The notes below the pieces were generated by a model, which was not told the origin of the DNA, did no database searches, and worked only from the letters and a program-made list of their open reading frames with translations. From positions 45,256 through 109,255 of the forward strand of contig NZ_SULH01000013.1 in assembly GCF_007115095.1 (NCBI RefSeq): DNA of 64,000 nucleotides, read 5' to 3'. Shown piece after piece: positions 62,353-64,000 of this stretch. The DNA comes from Levilactobacillus enshiensis (GTDB taxonomy: Bacteria > Bacillota > Bacilli > Lactobacillales > Lactobacillaceae). The position numbers and the translations under genes were made by a program. Positions within the stretch are counted from its first letter, which is position 1. The number at the start of each line of letters is the position of its first letter.

Positions 62353-63117
62353 ATGGTAGAAGCACCTAATTACTATGCCATCATTCCAGCTAACGTTAGG
62401 TATGACAAAAGTCTTCCTGGTAAAGCAATCCTGCTGTACGGAGAAATTACAGCTCTTTGCAATCAAAAGGGGTTCTGTTGGGCCAGCGATGATTATTTTG
62501 CGAAGCTATACGGCGTAACAAAGATGTCCATTCAAAACTGGCTTAAGTCTCTGGAGAAGAACGGGTACATTTCACGAGAGGTAACTTACAAGAAAAATAC
62601 GCGAGAAATCGAGCATCGATTCATTCGAATGTCGGTACCCCCTACCCAAAAAAATTTGGGTACCCCTACCCAAAAAAACTTTAGAGATAATAGTACAAGT
62701 ATTAATAAGAACCATAGTGGGGCAGAAGAAAAGAAAGACCCCATCCACTATAAAGAAATTATTGATTTCTTGAATGAAAAGGCTGGAAGAGACTTCAAGA
62801 ATGTTGAAGGTAATCAAAAGTTAATTCGAGCAAGAATCAATGAAGGGTATTCGGAACATGACTTTGCATTAGTCATTGTCTTCAAGTGTAAGCAATGGCT
62901 AGGTGATTCAAAGATGGAACAATACCTGAGACCAGGGACACTATTTGGATCATCTAAGAAGTTTGACCAGTATCTGGATGAAGCTAAGCAGAGTAGAAAG
63001 CAAAAGGGTAAGACCCCTGAACAACCGGGTTTAAGTGTTGGAGAAGGTTCCGCCCGCGCCGCCGACTACATGGCGGAATTGGAAAAAAGATATGGGACAG
63101 GTGAGCTAAGTGAATGA
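62353..63117 (+). CDS. Phage replication initiator (DnaD-like, Phg_2220_C)
   Basis: A 254-residue protein with an N-terminal winged helix (KLYGVTKMSIQNWLKSLEKNG), a low-complexity middle that carries a direct repeat in DNA, and the conserved phage C-terminal domain (IIDFLNEKAGRDFKNVEGN, LIRARINEGYSEHDF, YLRPGTLFG). These DnaD-like proteins open the phage origin and load the helicase. ATG 62353 with GGTGGTGA. It overlaps the helicase gene by eight bases. Confidence 0.9.
   Translation: MVEAPNYYAIIPANVRYDKSLPGKAILLYGEITALCNQKGFCWASDDYFAKLYGVTKMSIQNWLKSLEKNGYISREVTYKKNTREIEHRFIRMSVPPTQKNLGTPTQKNFRDNSTSINKNHSGAEEKKDPIHYKEIIDFLNEKAGRDFKNVEGNQKLIRARINEGYSEHDFALVIVFKCKQWLGDSKMEQYLRPGTLFGSSKKFDQYLDEAKQSRKQKGKTPEQPGLSVGEGSARAADYMAELEKRYGTGELSE
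62634..62678. other. Direct repeat in the initiator gene, candidate origin
   Basis: Two tandem units GGTACCC(C)CTACCC each followed by seven A occur at 62634-62654 and 62659-62678, and CCCAAA/TTTGGG can fold between them. Iterons with A-tracts inside the initiator gene are the usual origin layout (as in lambda O). It encodes the repeat PTQKN. Confidence 0.6.
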
Positions 63118-64000
63118 TGAAATTGAACAAGGGATTATTGCAGTTTTGCTTAAAACGCCAAAAGACGTTGAATTGGTAAACATCAATCCCGAGTGGTTCT
63201 CTGACAGAAACTATCGAGCTTTGTACTTGGCATTGAAGGAAGCCAACGATCCTTCGCTCATGACAATTTTTGGGAAGGCCAAGACCTTATTTGAGCAAAT
63301 GACGTTAAGTTACAGTGACGTGATTGCTATACGGGGTAGTGCCGTCACTGATGCGCACATCGGCGAAATGGTTAGGGACTTACACCGTGTTTACGCTGAA
63401 GACCAGTTAGACCAAGTGATTCAAATGTACCAAGATGCACCTTACGATGACAATTTGGAAAAATTATCGGTTGCCATTAATAACGTCAACTCAATTGACG
63501 AGCATGTTGACGACGGGAGCATTGACGCCGAAGCGGAAGAACTGCGATATAACTTGGAACACCCAGTCCAGTCTGGTATCAAGTCATATCCGCAACTGGA
63601 TACGTGTCTGGCAGGCGGTTTTTACGGCGGTATGCTATTTACCCTAGGTGCAAGACCTGGCATTGGTAAAACGGCGTACAGCGTCAATCTGGCCGCTCAA
63701 ATGATGGCTAAGGACCCCAAGCTTCATGTCGACTATTTCACGCTAGAAATGACGAAACGTGAGATGTTGAATCGTTTTATCAGTCGTGACACTGGAGTGC
63801 CTAGCACGGCTCTGCGTGCGAATGCTAACGAATTGACGCCAACTATTAAGCAAGTAGTCAAGCAGTCGTCAGAGAAGATGGAGAGGCTAAATTTAGCCGT
63901 TTATGACCAGACGAAGACGCTTGCTCAAATTGCTAGTGTGATTCGACGACATGCGAGTGAGGCTAAGCAAAATGAGTATGTTGCGTTTGTCGACTATATT
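63110..64000 (+). CDS. Replicative DNA helicase, DnaB-type (3' end outside window)
   Basis: A frame open from GTG 63110 to the window end (297 codons). The N-terminal DnaB-like helical domain (MNDEIEQGIIAVLLKTPKDV) is followed by Walker A LGARPGIGKTAYSVNLAAQM and motif H1a YFTLEMTKREMLNRFISRD, hallmarks of phage DnaB helicases. AGGTGAG is the SD. It overlaps the initiator gene by eight bases, so the two are coupled. The C-terminal half is not visible. Confidence 0.93.
   Translation, partial: MNDEIEQGIIAVLLKTPKDVELVNINPEWFSDRNYRALYLALKEANDPSLMTIFGKAKTLFEQMTLSYSDVIAIRGSAVTDAHIGEMVRDLHRVYAEDQLDQVIQMYQDAPYDDNLEKLSVAINNVNSIDEHVDDGSIDAEAEELRYNLEHPVQSGIKSYPQLDTCLAGGFYGGMLFTLGARPGIGKTAYSVNLAAQMMAKDPKLHVDYFTLEMTKREMLNRFISRDTGVPSTALRANANELTPTIKQVVKQSSEKMERLNLAVYDQTKTLAQIASVIRRHASEAKQNEYVAFVDYI

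Larger units (their letters stand above)
51520..64000. mobile_element. Temperate prophage, left part
   Basis: Everything after the typA terminator has phage layout: leftward integrase and lysogeny genes, a divergent operator region, then a rightward early and replication operon. The segment is more AT-rich than the preceding chromosome. The exact attL core cannot be fixed without attR, which lies beyond the window; it must be between about 51516 and 51645. Structural and lysis genes are outside. Confidence 0.93.

Noticed and set aside
63435..63647. 70-codon frame inside the DnaB-type gene
   Set aside because: It is an alternative frame of the helicase gene, whose own frame runs open to the window end.

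Overview
The window is a stretch of a low-to-moderate GC Gram-positive chromosome, almost certainly from the family Lactobacillaceae (Levilactobacillus/Lactiplantibacillus-like). The evidence is the divIVA-ileS junction with an Ile T-box, the rnjA-rpoY pair, def next to a complete pdhABCD operon, DUF1831 beside a cysteine desulfurase, the UPF0223-suhB-typA order, many TTG/GTG starts behind strong Shine-Dalgarno (SD) sequences, and cre-like catabolite sites. The genus is inferred; no rRNA or tRNA gene was seen.

Layout. 1-8050 holds the end of divIVA, a T-box-controlled ileS, a long intergenic repeat, a cold-shock-like protein, an ADP-ribose pyrophosphatase, MTA/SAH nucleosidase and a cysteine desulfurase-DUF1831 pair. 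8226-11220 is a leftward NUDIX plus three-gene ABC transporter block lying between that pair and mnmA. 11449-18028 runs rightward: mnmA, a phosphoglycerate-mutase-like phosphatase, a TPR protein, recD2 and prs. 18122-25963 is transport and salvage: an amino-acid ABC importer lacking a local ATPase, an amidase plus OppA-like lipoprotein, murQ and an aldo/keto reductase. 26245-30636 is a ribose/pentose block (rbsR, rbsK, transketolase). 31107-35698 encodes wall proteins: a cytoplasmic SH3-NlpC/P60 peptidase, a DUF1002 protein and a LysM-NlpC/P60 hydrolase.

35854-41818 is mostly leftward: an AT-rich P-loop kinase, diacylglycerol kinase, rnjA-rpoY and def, with a second copy of the intergenic repeat. 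42102-47029 is the pyruvate dehydrogenase operon, followed by a lactate-dehydrogenase-fold protein without the expected catalytic residues, UPF0223, suhB and typA.

From about 51.5 kb to the end is the left part of a temperate-phage genome integrated just after the typA terminator. It has a leftward lysogeny module (integrase, two membrane proteins, a secreted DUF5067-like protein, ImmA-type protease, CI-type repressor). An operator region with repeated CTAGAA motifs follows, then a rightward early operon: Cro-like, DUF3102, ParB-like, many very small genes, DUF1351, a Sak4-like ATPase, a DUF669 SSB-like protein, a DnaD-like initiator with a likely internal origin, and a DnaB-type helicase cut by the window edge. 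One gene (58237-58758) runs against this operon.

Points most worth follow-up: a family of structured intergenic repeats (three copies), four TTGTA-N3-TACAA palindromes, the degenerate LDH paralog beside pdhD, the altered PRPP loop of prs, the prophage surface-gene cassette with duplicated leaders, the antisense prophage gene, and a phage gene with a perfect SD but no AUG/GUG/UUG start.
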